Assembly (NCBI GenBank): GCA_002067405.1 | Contig: MVRP01000033.1 | Span: forward strand, 1-30,553 | DNA length: 30,553 nt | Direction of reading: 5' to 3' | Origin: Syntrophorhabdaceae bacterium PtaU1.Bin034 | GTDB taxonomy: Bacteria; Desulfobacterota_G; Syntrophorhabdia; Syntrophorhabdales; WCHB1-27 | Shown here: in pieces, positions 30,193-30,553 of the stretch | Layout of the letters: each line of letters begins with the position of its first letter | Position numbering within the stretch: position 1 is the stretch's first letter | Notes under the pieces: generated by a model | What the model was told of the DNA's origin: nothing | Databases searched by the model: none | The model's input: the letters and a program-made list of their open reading frames with translations, nothing else | Position numbers and translations under genes: made by a program

Positions 30193-30553
30193 GATACTCT
30201 TCGTAGACGATGAGGAAAATGTTCTTCGTTCCCTGGTGCGGCTCTTCATTGATGAGGAATGCGAGGTTTCCACAGCGAAATCCGGCAAGGAAGGCCTCCA
30301 AATGGTCAAGGATAATGAGTTTGCGGTGGTAATTTCCGACCAGGGAATGCCCGAGATGAGGGGCACCGAGTTCCTGGGGCACGTAAAGGAGATGTCGCCG
30401 GATACGGTGCGAATTGTCCTCACGGGATATGCGGACATAAATGCGGCGATCGATGCGATCAATACGGGCGGGGTCTATCAGTACATAACGAAACCCTGGA
30501 ACAACAACGACCTTGTTCTCTCCGTCCGGGCCGCAATCGAACGATACAGGCTT
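30167..30553 (+). CDS. Receiver-domain response regulator (partial, C-terminus beyond the window)
   Basis: The first 129 codons are visible. It is a receiver domain with FVDDEENVL, phospho-acceptor Asp58 in VVISDQGMPEMRG, LTGYADINAAIDAIN and Lys in ITKPWNNNDL. The start ATG at 30167 is preceded by GGGAGG and overlaps the end of the HD-GYP gene by 26 bases, so the two are coupled. Its receiver is a clear paralogue of the preceding one: both share LFVDDE, a run ending LVRLF or LKRLF, VRI(I/V)LTG and TKPW. What follows the receiver cannot be seen; an HD-GYP, kinase or other output domain is possible. Confidence 0.9.
   Translation, partial: MKATTERFKILFVDDEENVLRSLVRLFIDEECEVSTAKSGKEGLQMVKDNEFAVVISDQGMPEMRGTEFLGHVKEMSPDTVRIVLTGYADINAAIDAINTGGVYQYITKPWNNNDLVLSVRAAIERYRL

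Noticed and set aside
1..30553. tRNA, rRNA, CRISPR array, integrase or phage genes
   Set aside because: None was seen on either strand; no tandem direct repeats with regular spacers and no recombinase motifs.

Overview
The window looks like a chromosomal segment of an anaerobic, probably syntrophic or acetogen-like member of the former Deltaproteobacteria (Desulfobacterota). The evidence is an HgcAB pair, a MetV/MetF-type methylene-tetrahydrofolate reductase with an MvhD-type iron-sulfur protein, ferredoxin-fused glutamate synthase modules, a branched-chain-amino-acid-type ABC transporter, and a dense set of two-component genes. A Syntrophorhabdus-like lineage is plausible but cannot be fixed from this sequence alone. 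There are no tRNA or rRNA genes, CRISPR arrays or insertion sequences that I can see.

Layout. (1) 1-4010, minus strand: a sensor kinase with a periplasmic ABC-substrate-binding-like domain, its NarL-type response regulator, then a Liv-type solute-binding protein and the start of a LivH-type permease. (2) 4020-5757, plus strand: a promoter region followed by hgcA-hgcB, the mercury-methylation corrinoid protein and its ferredoxin. (3) 5782-6660, minus: a 2-keto-4-pentenoate-hydratase-like protein with a signal peptide. (4) 6836-16774, plus: a long operon that opens with a consensus promoter and a leader carrying two hairpins, the second shaped like an intrinsic terminator. It encodes MvhD-like protein, MetV, MetF, a ferredoxin/glutamate-synthase-like protein lacking the catalytic motifs, a ferredoxin/glutamate-synthase FMN subunit, a glutaminase+GXGXG glutamate synthase subunit, and type III glutamine synthetase, and it ends in an 18-bp terminator stem. 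(5) 16841-17794, plus: an EamA/DMT exporter. (6) 17975-27037, minus: a Cache-domain secreted protein, two closely similar hybrid histidine kinases, a DUF523/DUF1722 (TudS-like) protein, a single-domain response regulator, a CHASE8-like/HAMP histidine kinase and a YfiR-family periplasmic protein. (7) 27231-30553, plus: a PAS-PAS kinase, a receiver/HD-GYP protein and the start of a second receiver protein that runs off the window.

How it fits together. MetF/MetV make methyl-tetrahydrofolate, the presumed source of the methyl group that reaches the HgcA corrinoid, so hgcAB lies about 1.2 kb from genes for its likely methyl supply. The glutamate synthase and glutamine synthetase genes form an ammonium-assimilation module whose electrons apparently come through ferredoxin domains rather than a GltD-type NADPH subunit, since no gltD is present. 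The last 13 kb is signalling: kinases, receivers, a Cache protein and a YfiR protein, with an HD-GYP domain linking it to cyclic-di-GMP turnover.

Most worth following up: hgcAB with its unusual HgcB tail, the terminator-like leader of the C1/nitrogen operon, the MvhD-MetVF set without HdrABC but with a non-catalytic glutamate-synthase paralogue, and a YfiR protein paired with a kinase instead of a diguanylate cyclase.
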